Of a DNA stretch of 7,487 nt, positions 1-6,268 are shown in pieces. The notes beneath the pieces are model-generated. The model made no database searches, was not told the origin of the DNA, and saw only the letters and a list, made by a program, of their open reading frames with translations. The translations under genes and the position numbers were made by a program. How positions within the stretch are numbered: the first letter of the stretch is position 1; every line of letters starts with the position of its first letter. This DNA is from Ectopseudomonas composti (GTDB taxonomy: Bacteria > Pseudomonadota > Gammaproteobacteria > Pseudomonadales > Pseudomonadaceae): NCBI GenBank assembly GCA_946886245.1, contig CAMPIF010000204.1, forward strand, positions 1 through 7,487, in the 5' to 3' direction.

Positions 1-925
1 CAGGCAGCACACTGGCCAAGACGGCCACGCCGATGGCGATGGACAGCATCAGCAGGCCCTTGTCCCAGCGCGGCAGCCACTGGCGGGTATCGAGAAAACT
101 ACGGGCAAACACCACCGACAGCAGCGCCGCCGACGTCAGGCTGACCGGCAGCATGCGGTTGCTCCAGGGCGCAGCTTCGGACCACAAATACTGCGCGCCA
201 AGACCATTGAGCGACAGCACGCTGAGGGCGAAGGCGAACATGAACAGCACGTAGTTGAGGAAAGGCCGTTCGCGCAGGGCGAGAAACAGCAGCAGGTTGT
301 ACAGCCCCAGTGCGATCAGCACGCCGAAGTAGATGGCATGCACCAGATAACCATTCTGACTGTGCTGCTCGAAATCGCGCGCAGGCATCAGGGTGCCGCT
401 GAGGGTCATGCTACCGCGCGAGTCGACGCGCAGGTACAGCGTGCGTTGCTCGCCGGGCTGCAGGGCGATCTCGAATACCGGGTTGCGATGGCCGACGCTG
501 CGCTGCGCGTAGGGCACGGTGTCGCCGCTGCGCGACTCGCGCACGCCATCGGCGCCGGTGTCGTACAGGCGTACCTCGTCCAGTGAGGCGTAATTCAGCT
601 CCAGGCGCCAGACGCGTGTTTGCTGGGCATCCGATTGCAGCGCCAGGCGCAGCCAGATCACCCCCGGCACGTAGCCGAAGCTGAGGTCACGGCGGTTCAA
701 GGAGGGCTGGAAAGGGGCGTCGACAGCGCGAACGTCGTCCAGGCTCAGCGCGCTCTGGGGATCGGCGAGAAAGTCGACCCGTCCATAGAGATCCTGTGCT
801 GCGCTGCTGTCGTCCAGGCGCGTGCTGGCGAGAGTGACCTGGCACGCCAACAGCAGGCTGCACACCAGCAGCAGACCCGGCAGCGAGGCCAGGTAGGTGA
901 GGGTGGTGTGTCGGTTGGCTGGCAT
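1..925 (-). CDS. 7TMR-DISM membrane sensor protein, N-terminal part (cut by window edge)
   Basis: This leftward gene starts at the ATG whose complement is at 923-925 and runs off the left edge after 308 complete codons, so it has no stop here. Residues about 11-33 form a hydrophobic signal sequence. Cleavage near LA-STR is likely, although an imperfect lipobox (LLAC, Cys28) is also present. Residues about 40-185 look like a 7TMR-DISMED2 periplasmic sensing domain, with the typical VIWLRL, LELNY..LDEVRLYD and RTLYLRVDS patterns. From about residue 194 the 7TMR-DISM seven-helix block begins (YFGVLIALGLYNLLLFLALR, then PFLNYVLFMFAFAL); about four helices are inside the window. Proteins with this front end usually carry a GGDEF, histidine kinase or adenylate cyclase output domain. 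That part is not visible, so the output is unknown. The gene follows yccS after 57 bp on the same strand and may be co-transcribed. Only a weak AGG lies about 8 nt upstream of the start. Family call is firm; precise function is not. Confidence 0.85.
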   Translation of the reverse strand, partial: MPANRHTTLTYLASLPGLLLVCSLLLACQVTLASTRLDDSSAAQDLYGRVDFLADPQSALSLDDVRAVDAPFQPSLNRRDLSFGYVPGVIWLRLALQSDAQQTRVWRLELNYASLDEVRLYDTGADGVRESRSGDTVPYAQRSVGHRNPVFEIALQPGEQRTLYLRVDSRGSMTLSGTLMPARDFEQHSQNGYLVHAIYFGVLIALGLYNLLLFLALRERPFLNYVLFMFAFALSVLSLNGLGAQYLWSEAAPWSNRMLPVSLTSAALLSVVFARSFLDTRQWLPRWDKGLLMLSIAIGVAVLASVLP

Positions 926-982
926 GGGCAAGGCCTGGGAACTAGGCGTCGTCAGATAGTGGCAGAAAGCCCCGTGAGCCTG
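926..982. other. Short gap between yccS and the 7TMR-DISM gene
   Basis: This is a 57-bp spacer between two leftward genes. I see no convincing hairpin terminator and no good -35/-10 pair on the minus strand, so read-through from yccS into the sensor gene is the simplest view. A weak AGG ribosome binding element lies just upstream of the sensor start. Confidence 0.5.
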
Positions 983-3154
983 CTAGTGGCGATCCTTCTG
1001 CAGATGCGCGGCCAGCGTGCGCAGGGGCGCGAGTTGGCGGCAGATCAGCGCCAGTTGCGTCTGCACCAGTCGTTGGCGCTCGTCGACGTCGTCGGCGATC
1101 TGCTCCAGGCTCTGCGCCAGTGCCTGTTCCTCGTCGCTGTGAATGGCCAACGGTTGCTCGCCGCGCAGGCCGGTGGCGATGTCATCGAGGCTGCTCGCCA
1201 GCGCTTCGGCCTGTTCCAGCAATTGTGCCTGGGCCGTCTGCGGCAACTGCTCGCCACGATGGGCGCCGAGCCCGGAGAGGTAGCTGAGCAGGGTGTGCGA
1301 CAGCACCAGAAAGCGAAAACCAAGGTCGGCGTCCTTACGGAAATGCCCTGGCTCCATCAGCATGTTGCCGAGCGTGGTGGACAGCGCTGCATCGGCGTTG
1401 TGCGCGTTGCGTCGAGCCAGGCGGTAGCCGAGGTCGTCACGCTTGCCGTGTGCGTACTGGGCGATGATCTGCCGCAGGTAGGCGCTGTTGCAGCTCAGCG
1501 TGCTGGCCAACATGCGCCCCAGGCGACGGCCCTGCCAGTCCGGCAGGATCAGGAACACCGCCAGCCCGGCCAGCATGCCGCCGAGCAAGGTGTCGACCAG
1601 GCGCGGCAGGAACAGGCCGTAGCCATCGCCGATCTGGTTGAAGCAGAACAGCACCAGCAGGGTGATCGCCGCCGTGGCCAGGGTGTAGCGCGTGCTGCGT
1701 GTGGCGAAGAAGGCGACGCCGGCGACCACGGCGAACAGGGCCTGGATGCGTGGGTCGGGGAACAGATCGATCAATGCCCAGCCCAACCCCAAGCCGATCA
1801 GGGTACCGACGATGCGCTGCACCAGCTTCAGACGCGTGGCGCCGTAGTTCGGCTGGCAGACGAACAGGGTGGTCAGCAGAATCCAGTAGCCCTGGGTCGG
1901 ATGAATCAGGTGCAGCAGGCCATAGCCGGCAGCCAGAGCAATGGACAGGCGCAGCGCGTGGCGAAACAGCAGCGAGGTGGGTGTCAGTTGCTGGCCGATA
2001 CGTTCGATGACCTCGCGCAACGAATGCGGTTCGCGATCCAGCAGGCTGCTGTCCTGCTCATCGGCCAGGGCGTCGGGGTTGCTGGCATTGCCGAGCAGCA
2101 GGTCGAGGCTGGCGAGGTTGCCGGCCAGTGCGCCGAGCGAGCGCAGCAGGCGGCGCCAGGCCGGGTTGCTTTGCAGGTGCAGGTGGTCGAGGGAGGCATG
2201 CAAGTCTTCCAGCGCCTGGCTGCACAGCTCGCGGTATTCGAACGGCTGGCGCAACTCGATGGCACTGCCCAGGCGCTGGCAGGCTTCGCCGTGCAGACGC
2301 AGCAGGCGCTGGCAGCGAAACAGCACATCGCTGTGGAAGAAGGCTTCGGCCAGTTCGTTGTAAGGGTAGTGCGACGAACTGGCGCGCTCGTGGATGTCCT
2401 GGGCAAGGAAGTACAGCTTCAGATAACGATTGACCTTGGGGCCTGGGCGACCGCCTCCGACCCGGTGCAGGATAATCTCCTTGGCCGCGTTGAGTGCGGA
2501 GACTACGCGGCCATTCTGCTGGGCCAACTCCAGACGGCGTTGCTCCACATCCAGCTGGCGCACGGGTTCGAACAGCGCTGCCTTGAGCTTGAGGTACTTG
2601 CCCAGTTCGCGAAACAGTCGGGCCAGGGCGAGCTGCACCGGCTGATGGGCGAACAGGCCATGCCAGATCACCGACAGCAGGCCGTACCAGGCGGCACCAG
2701 CCACCAGCAGCAGCGGCTCCAGCCACAGGCCGGCGACGCCGCCGCGCTGCTCGACGCCGATCATGCTGTACACCGCGAGGATCAGCGTGCCGGAACCCAG
2801 GGTGGCGAAGCGTTCACCGAGTGCGCCGAGCATGGTCAGACAAAAGGCGGAAAAGGCCAGGGCGATGACGAACAACCAGGGATAGGGAAAGAGGAATTCC
2901 ACCGCATAGGCCGCCGCGCTGAAGCAGGCCAGGGTGACCAGCACTGCGCCGAGGCGGCCTTGCCAGCTGTCGTCGGTCTCGGTCAGGGCGCTGGCGATGA
3001 TGCCGAGAAACAGTGGGATCAGCCCATGCATCCAGCCCTGCCACCCGCATAGCGCCAGGGCTCCGGCCAGGGCGATGAATACCCGCAGGCTGGCGCTGAA
3101 CTTGTCCAGCGCCCAGAGGCGGCGCAGTGATTGACGGAGGCGAGGGCGGGGCAT
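983..3154 (-). CDS. yccS: YccS/YhfK-family inner-membrane protein (FUSC family putative transporter)
   Basis: This 723-aa protein matches the length of E. coli YccS (about 720 aa) and its two-module plan. Residues about 20-165 hold an N-terminal hydrophobic block of about six helices (for example GLIPLFLGIIASALTETDD). A long soluble helical region follows, about 170-395. A second hydrophobic FUSC_2 block spans about 398-540, with the family signature at 419-442 (PTQGYWILLTTLFVCQPNYG followed by ATR) and RIVGTLIGLGLGWAL. A cytoplasmic helical tail ends the protein. The fold resembles AaeB-type aromatic acid efflux proteins, but the substrate of YccS proteins is not known to me. I chose the ATG at 3152-3154 because MPRPRLRQSLRRLWALDKF fits the family N-terminus. 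The open frame continues upstream to 3409, but that stretch has no family features and crosses a REP element. The Shine-Dalgarno is weak. The gene is divergent from nfeD and upstream of the 7TMR-DISM gene. Confidence 0.92.
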   Translation of the reverse strand: MPRPRLRQSLRRLWALDKFSASLRVFIALAGALALCGWQGWMHGLIPLFLGIIASALTETDDSWQGRLGAVLVTLACFSAAAYAVEFLFPYPWLFVIALAFSAFCLTMLGALGERFATLGSGTLILAVYSMIGVEQRGGVAGLWLEPLLLVAGAAWYGLLSVIWHGLFAHQPVQLALARLFRELGKYLKLKAALFEPVRQLDVEQRRLELAQQNGRVVSALNAAKEIILHRVGGGRPGPKVNRYLKLYFLAQDIHERASSSHYPYNELAEAFFHSDVLFRCQRLLRLHGEACQRLGSAIELRQPFEYRELCSQALEDLHASLDHLHLQSNPAWRRLLRSLGALAGNLASLDLLLGNASNPDALADEQDSSLLDREPHSLREVIERIGQQLTPTSLLFRHALRLSIALAAGYGLLHLIHPTQGYWILLTTLFVCQPNYGATRLKLVQRIVGTLIGLGLGWALIDLFPDPRIQALFAVVAGVAFFATRSTRYTLATAAITLLVLFCFNQIGDGYGLFLPRLVDTLLGGMLAGLAVFLILPDWQGRRLGRMLASTLSCNSAYLRQIIAQYAHGKRDDLGYRLARRNAHNADAALSTTLGNMLMEPGHFRKDADLGFRFLVLSHTLLSYLSGLGAHRGEQLPQTAQAQLLEQAEALASSLDDIATGLRGEQPLAIHSDEEQALAQSLEQIADDVDERQRLVQTQLALICRQLAPLRTLAAHLQKDRH

Positions 3155-3267
3155 AGGGAATCTGGTCGGAAACGATCTGAGCAGCCTACCGGAACTGGTT
3201 GGCCGTTGGGTATCTGTCTGCCGGCGATCTGTTCGGCGTGACCCCTTTCGTGAGTTCTTCGCGCTTA

Positions 3268-3292
3268 TCGCGGATAAATCCGCTCCTACAGG
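3268..3292 (+). repeat. Pseudomonas REP-type element
   Basis: The core at 3270-3283 is a palindrome with arms GCGGAT and ATCCGC around AA. It is followed by TCCTACAGG, ending at 3292. This matches the well-known Pseudomonas REP pattern (…TCGCGGG-N-CCCGCTCCTACAGG…), here with an A/T-shifted stem. Such elements are intergenic, mobilised in trans by REP-associated tyrosine transposases (RAYTs), and sometimes act in mRNA stability or gyrase binding. The identification rests on pattern recognition and not on a copy count in the genome. Confidence 0.75.
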
Positions 3293-3320
3293 TAGCAACT
3301 GCTGGCGCAACCGTACATCC

Positions 3321-3335
3321 CCTGTAGCACATCCG
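3321..3335 (-). repeat. Possible degenerate inverted REP partner
   Basis: CCTGTAG at 3321-3327 is the exact inverse of CTACAGG at 3286-3292 in the intact REP, 28 bp away. It is followed by CACATCCGCCGG, which keeps only a trace of the REP stem. This could be the decayed half of an inverted REP pair, but seven matching bases could also arise by chance. Confidence 0.3.
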
Positions 3336-3369
3336 CCGGTCCTGTCGCGGGAGCCGCTGGAGGCGTGAA

Positions 3370-3376
3370 CTATGCT
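3370..3376 (+). promoter_or_regulatory. Weak candidate -10 element for nfeD
   Basis: CTATGCT resembles the CTATACT extended -10 preferred by RpoS-type sigma factors, with one mismatch in seven. No fitting -35 element lies 16-18 bp upstream. If it is used, transcription would start near 3383, giving a leader of about 48 nt to the GTG at 3431. This is only a candidate. Confidence 0.2.
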
Positions 3377-3419
3377 CAACAGAGGCCCTCCGCCACCTGT
3401 TCGTATCAACGCGGGGCCT

Positions 3420-3424
3420 GGGAG
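3420..3424 (+). promoter_or_regulatory. Ribosome binding site of nfeD that decides the GTG start
   Basis: GGGAG lies six bases before the GTG at 3431-3433, and a signal peptide follows directly. The earlier in-frame GTG at 3365 has GGAGG only one base away, which is too close to work well, and would place 22 unlikely residues before the signal peptide. Confidence 0.6.
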
Positions 3425-3430
3425 TCGAAC

Positions 3431-4816
3431 GTGTTACCTGGCTGCTTGCGTCTGTGTCTGTGTGCCCTGATCCTCTGCGCTTCGGTGGCGGCGAGTGCGG
3501 CGCCGGGCGCGGTGGTGCAGCTGCAGGTGGATGGGGTGATCGGCCCGGCCAGTGCCGACTACCTGGTGCGCGGCTTGGCCAAGGCGGTGGACGAGGGTGC
3601 GCAACTGGTTGTGATCGAAATCGACACGCCGGGCGGCCTGGATACCTCCATGCGCGCCATCATCAAGGCCATTCTCGCCAGCCCGATTCCGGTGGCCAGC
3701 TATGTCGCCCCCGGTGGCGCGCGGGCGGCCAGCGCCGGCACCTATATCCTCTACGCCAGTCATGTCGCCGCCATGGCGCCGGGCACCAATCTCGGCGCCG
3801 CTACGCCGGTGGCCATTGGCATGCCGGGGGCGCCGAGCAAACCGGCGGGCGAGGACAAGGAGGGCGCGCAGAATAAGGGTGAAGCCGACAAGATGCCGGC
3901 CGATGCCATGACCGCCAAGCAGGTCAACGATGCGGCCGCCTACATTCGCGGTCTGGCGAATATGCGCGGACGCAATGCCGAGTGGGCCGAGCAGGCGGTG
4001 CGCGAAGCCGTCAGTCTGTCCGCCGAGGAGGCGCTGGAGCAGAAGGTGATCGACTATCTGGCCAGGGACCTGAGCGACCTGCTGCGCCAGCTGGACGGCA
4101 AGTCCCTGCAAGCCGCAGGCGTCGAAGTCACCCTGGCCACCGCCGGTGCGCCGCTGATCAGCCATGCGCCGGACTGGCGCACCCGGCTGCTGGCGGTGAT
4201 CACCAACCCCAGCGTGGCGCTGATCCTGATGATGATCGGTGTCTACGGCCTGTTCTTCGCGTTTTCCAATCCCGGCAGCGGCGTCGGCGGTGTGCTCGGT
4301 GGCATCAGCCTGGTGCTCGCGCTCTACGCCCTGCAGCTGTTGCCGGTGAACTACGCCGGGGTCGCGTTGATCCTGCTCGGTATTGCCTTCATCACCGCCG
4401 AGGCCTTCTTGCCCAGCTTCGGCGTGCTCGGCATCGGTGGGGTGGTGGCGTTCGTCTTCGGCGGGCTGATCCTGATCGACACCGACGTGCCGGGCTTCGG
4501 CATCCCGCTGGCGCTGATCTTCACCCTCGCGCTGGTCAGTGCTTCGCTGATCCTGGCCATAGTCGGCATGGCGCTCAGGGCCAGGCGGCGTCAGCAGGTG
4601 GCCGGTGACAGCGCTCTGGTCGGCAGCCTGGTGGCGATAACCGCGGTGCGCGACGACGATCCGCGCGCCGGTTGGGTGGCGCTGCAGGGCGAACGTTGGC
4701 AGGTGCAGGGCGCCTCTGCGTTAAGGCCCGGGCAGCAAGTACGAGTCACGGCGCGCGATGGCGTGCATCTGCAGGTCAGCGCGGTGGATGAATCACCGCC
4801 CCAAGGAGGTCACTGA
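3431..4816 (+). CDS. nfeD: Long-form NfeD membrane serine protease (ClpP-like domain, TM region, OB-fold)
   Basis: From the GTG at 3431 the protein has 461 aa. Residues 1-23 are a signal peptide ([18 protein letters not shown], then APG). Residues about 25-225 are a ClpP-class protease domain like the N-terminal part of archaeal PH1510. [17 protein letters not shown] carries the oxyanion region, S101 in AASAGTY matches the catalytic serine, and K163 in [10 protein letters not shown] matches the catalytic lysine. A charged, low-complexity insert (about 134-158) separates the two. About five hydrophobic helices span 253-382. Residues about 390-452 form the NfeD C-terminal OB-fold ([25 protein letters not shown]). 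The domain should face the periplasm. In archaea this protease cuts the C-terminal hydrophobic stretch of the partner stomatin, and the partner gene follows here with overlapping stop and start (TGATG). Family and active site are clear; the physiological substrate in Pseudomonas is inferred. Confidence 0.93.
   Translation: MLPGCLRLCLCALILCASVAASAAPGAVVQLQVDGVIGPASADYLVRGLAKAVDEGAQLVVIEIDTPGGLDTSMRAIIKAILASPIPVASYVAPGGARAASAGTYILYASHVAAMAPGTNLGAATPVAIGMPGAPSKPAGEDKEGAQNKGEADKMPADAMTAKQVNDAAAYIRGLANMRGRNAEWAEQAVREAVSLSAEEALEQKVIDYLARDLSDLLRQLDGKSLQAAGVEVTLATAGAPLISHAPDWRTRLLAVITNPSVALILMMIGVYGLFFAFSNPGSGVGGVLGGISLVLALYALQLLPVNYAGVALILLGIAFITAEAFLPSFGVLGIGGVVAFVFGGLILIDTDVPGFGIPLALIFTLALVSASLILAIVGMALRARRRQQVAGDSALVGSLVAITAVRDDDPRAGWVALQGERWQVQGASALRPGQQVRVTARDGVHLQVSAVDESPPQGGH
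4803..4810 (+). promoter_or_regulatory. Perfect Shine-Dalgarno of the stomatin gene, inside the nfeD 3' end
   Basis: AAGGAGGT is fully complementary to the 16S rRNA 3' end and sits five bases before the ATG at 4816-4818. It lies in the last codons of nfeD, whose TGA (4814-4816) shares its A with the stomatin ATG. This arrangement supports strong, probably coupled translation of the two genes. Confidence 0.85.
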
Positions 4817-5577
4817 TGGGTTTCGAACTGAGTTTTCTTTCGTTGGTAATCATCGTCCTGGCACTGCTCGTCTCATCGTTTCGCATCCTGCGCGAATACG
4901 AACGTGGCGTGGTGTTCCAACTCGGCCGTTTCTGGCGGGTCAAGGGGCCGGGCCTGGTGCTGGTCATCCCCGGGCTGCAACAGATGGTGCGGGTTGACCT
5001 GCGCACCATCGTGCTGGACGTTCCGACCCAGGATGTGATCTCCCGCGACAACGTCTCGGTCAAGGTCAACGCGGTGGTCTACTTCCGCGTGCTCGACGCG
5101 CAGAAGGCGATCATCCAGGTCGAGGATTACCACGTCGCCACCAGCCAGTTGGCGCAGACCACCTTGCGCGCTGTGCTCGGCAAGCACGAGCTGGACGAGA
5201 TGCTCGCCGAGCGCGAGCGGCTCAACCTCGACATCCAGCAGGTGCTCGACGCGCAGACCGACGCCTGGGGCATCAAGGTGGCCAACGTCGAGATCAAGCA
5301 CGTCGACCTCGACGAGTCGATGATCCGCGCCATCGCCAAGCAGGCCGAGGCCGAGCGCGAACGGCGGGCCAAGGTGATTCACGCCGAAGGCGAGCTGCAG
5401 GCCTCGGAAAAACTCATGCAGGCCGCCGAGATGCTCGGCCGCCAGTCAGGCGCCATGCAACTGCGCTACATGCAGACGCTGAGCAATATCGCCAGTGACA
5501 AGAGCTCGACCATCGTCTTTCCGCTACCGGTGGAGTTGTTGCGCGGCATCGTCGATCTGAAGGAGCCTAAGGCTTGA
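4816..5577 (+). CDS. Stomatin/slipin SPFH-domain membrane protein, partner of NfeD
   Basis: This 253-aa protein has a single N-terminal membrane segment (about 5-22) and then an SPFH/PHB domain (about 25-190) with canonical stomatin signatures: [49 protein letters not shown] and NAVVYFRV. A charged coiled-coil stretch (about 172-200, [20 protein letters not shown]) should drive oligomerisation. Near the end, [12 protein letters not shown] (231-242) is the hydrophobic C-terminal segment that matches the site where archaeal NfeD cuts its stomatin partner PH1511. Length and motifs fit prokaryotic slipins of the nfeD operon type; QmcA-like paralogs are longer. It probably forms ring-like scaffolds at the inner membrane that organise microdomains and restrain the protease. 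It is translationally coupled to nfeD. The last base of its stop codon is the first base of the palindrome that controls the next gene. Confidence 0.94.
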   Translation: MGFELSFLSLVIIVLALLVSSFRILREYERGVVFQLGRFWRVKGPGLVLVIPGLQQMVRVDLRTIVLDVPTQDVISRDNVSVKVNAVVYFRVLDAQKAIIQVEDYHVATSQLAQTTLRAVLGKHELDEMLAERERLNLDIQQVLDAQTDAWGIKVANVEIKHVDLDESMIRAIAKQAEAERERRAKVIHAEGELQASEKLMQAAEMLGRQSGAMQLRYMQTLSNIASDKSSTIVFPLPVELLRGIVDLKEPKA

Positions 5578-5602
5578 ATTTAGAACCGATCGGTTCTAAA
5601 TT
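5574..5602 (+). promoter_or_regulatory. Predicted sigma70 promoter of the tetR gene
   Basis: A -35 TTGAAT (5574-5579, 4 of 6 to consensus) and a -10 TAAATT (5597-5602, 4 of 6) are separated by exactly 17 bp. The -35 contains the stomatin TGA. A start seven bases after the -10 falls on A5609, the first base of the tetR ATG. The spacer and -10 lie inside a perfect palindrome, as expected for an autorepressed TetR gene. Confidence 0.55.
5577..5602. promoter_or_regulatory. Perfect 26-bp palindromic operator, probably for the TetR regulator
   Basis: The left half AATTTAGAACCGA (5577-5589) is followed immediately by its exact inverse TCGGTTCTAAATT (5590-5602), with no mismatch and no spacer. It fills almost all of the 31-bp gap between the stomatin stop and the TetR start. 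The inner TAGAACCGATCGGTTCTA part has the look of TetR-family operators such as those of NemR-like proteins (TAGAC…GTCTA type, from memory). It overlaps the predicted promoter, so binding would block RNA polymerase. No second copy occurs elsewhere in the window. Confidence 0.8.
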
Positions 5603-5608
5603 GCGTGC

Positions 5609-6205
5609 ATGACGACACGTGGACGCCCCAAGACCTTCTGCCCGGACCGGGCCCTGGAAAACGCCATGCAGCTGTTCTGGCAACGCGGTTATGAAGCTGC
5701 GTCGCTGCAGGACCTGCAGGCGGCCACCGGGCTGTCCAAGAGCAGCCTTTATCAGACTTACCCGAGCAAGCAGGCCTGGTTCGTCGCTGCCTTCAGCCGC
5801 TACGTGGCGCAGCGTCGTGCCTTGTTGCTGGAACAGCTTGCTGCCAGCACCTCGCCGCTCGCTTTCATCCGCGAGCGACTGCTCAGTGTGCTCGAAGACG
5901 ACGGCCCTGACGGCGTGCCGCGTGGCTGCATGCTGGTCAATGTCGCCAATGAATTTTCCCTGTCGGAGCCGGCGCTGGTGCCGGTTCTGCAACAGGCCAC
6001 GGCGGGTATCTGCCAGGTCTTCGAGCAGGCGCTCGAACGCGCCGTGGCTTGTGGCGAGCTGAGGAGCGCTCAGGACCTCGCGGCTCGCGCCAGTTATCTG
6101 CAATGTGTGATGAGCGGGCTGCGTACCCAGGTGAAATCTGCGGTGCCGGCGGATTCGATCCGCGCCACCGTGGCAGTGGTGATGGCCAGCCTGGATTGCG
6201 CCTGA
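5609..6205 (+). CDS. TetR-family transcriptional regulator with NemR-like cysteine motif
   Basis: This 198-aa protein has an N-terminal TetR DNA-binding domain at about 13-62: ALENAMQLFWQRGYEAASLQ, then the recognition-helix region ATGLSKSSLYQTYPSKQAWF. The C-terminal ligand domain contains RGCMLVNVANEFSLSEPAL (105-123). Its Cys107 aligns with the SGCLTVKL motif of E. coli NemR, whose Cys106 senses reactive chlorine and electrophiles. Cysteines also occur at 11, 135, 148, 166 and 197. The protein is likely a cytoplasmic dimeric repressor of its own operon, acting at the palindrome directly upstream. The ATG at 5609 has no Shine-Dalgarno, and the predicted transcript begins on it, so translation may be leaderless. 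Two glutathione-S-transferase-fold genes follow on the same strand, which fits a thiol-stress regulator. Family call is firm; inducer and targets are inferred. Confidence 0.92.
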   Translation: MTTRGRPKTFCPDRALENAMQLFWQRGYEAASLQDLQAATGLSKSSLYQTYPSKQAWFVAAFSRYVAQRRALLLEQLAASTSPLAFIRERLLSVLEDDGPDGVPRGCMLVNVANEFSLSEPALVPVLQQATAGICQVFEQALERAVACGELRSAQDLAARASYLQCVMSGLRTQVKSAVPADSIRATVAVVMASLDCA

Positions 6206-6268
6206 GCCGTCCTGTGCTGGGTTTTGTTCGCTTGGTTTTTGGACTGATTGGTTTTGAATGGGGGTGGT
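6206..6268 (+). other. T-rich leader between tetR and the GST gene
   Basis: This 63-bp gap is T-rich on the plus strand, unlike the surrounding GC-rich DNA. It contains three similar blocks: GGTTTTG (6220-6226), GGTTTTTG (6234-6241) and GGTTTTG (6250-6256), at roughly 14-16 bp spacing. I see no good promoter, terminator hairpin or second copy of the tetR operator. The GST gene therefore probably depends on read-through from tetR, or on a promoter I cannot recognise. Confidence 0.45.

Larger units (their letters stand above)
3155..3430. other. Divergent intergenic region between yccS and nfeD
   Basis: This 276-bp region must hold the control signals for leftward yccS and rightward nfeD. It contains a REP element near 3268-3292, a shorter inverted partner near 3321-3327, and the nfeD ribosome binding site at its right end. 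I found no strong sigma70 promoter on either strand. The best rightward -10 candidate is CTATGCT at 3370-3376, which lacks a good -35. Open frames extend into this region from both genes, but neither extension shows protein-family features. Confidence 0.6.

Noticed and set aside
620..3052. An 810-codon plus-strand open frame lying antisense to yccS and the start of the sensor gene
   Set aside because: Its translation is a Gln/Ala/Gly-rich string without domains or membrane segments. The opposite strand encodes a well-matched YccS and a 7TMR-DISM protein. Long antisense frames are common in GC-rich Pseudomonas DNA.
3131..3159. TTGACG followed 17 bp later by TAGGGA as a rightward promoter for nfeD
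   Set aside because: The -35 is good but the -10 matches only two of six bases. It would also lie in the yccS start and leave a leader of more than 260 nt.
3155..3409. N-terminal extension of yccS by 85 codons up to 3409
   Set aside because: The extension is Arg/Ser/Thr/Gly-rich without family features, crosses the REP element and would overlap the nfeD control region. The ATG at 3154 gives the normal family length.
3365..3430. Upstream GTG start for nfeD at 3365
   Set aside because: GGAGG is only one base from this GTG, and 22 non-conserved residues would precede the signal peptide. The GTG at 3431 has GGGAG at a six-base distance.
3434..4165. A 243-codon minus-strand frame opposite nfeD
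   Set aside because: It is a His/Gly/Arg-rich shadow with no recognisable domain. The plus strand carries the complete NfeD protease domain with its active site.
6206..6268. Separate promoter or terminator between tetR and the GST gene
   Set aside because: No -35/-10 pair with acceptable spacing and no hairpin with a U-tract could be found. T-richness alone is not enough.
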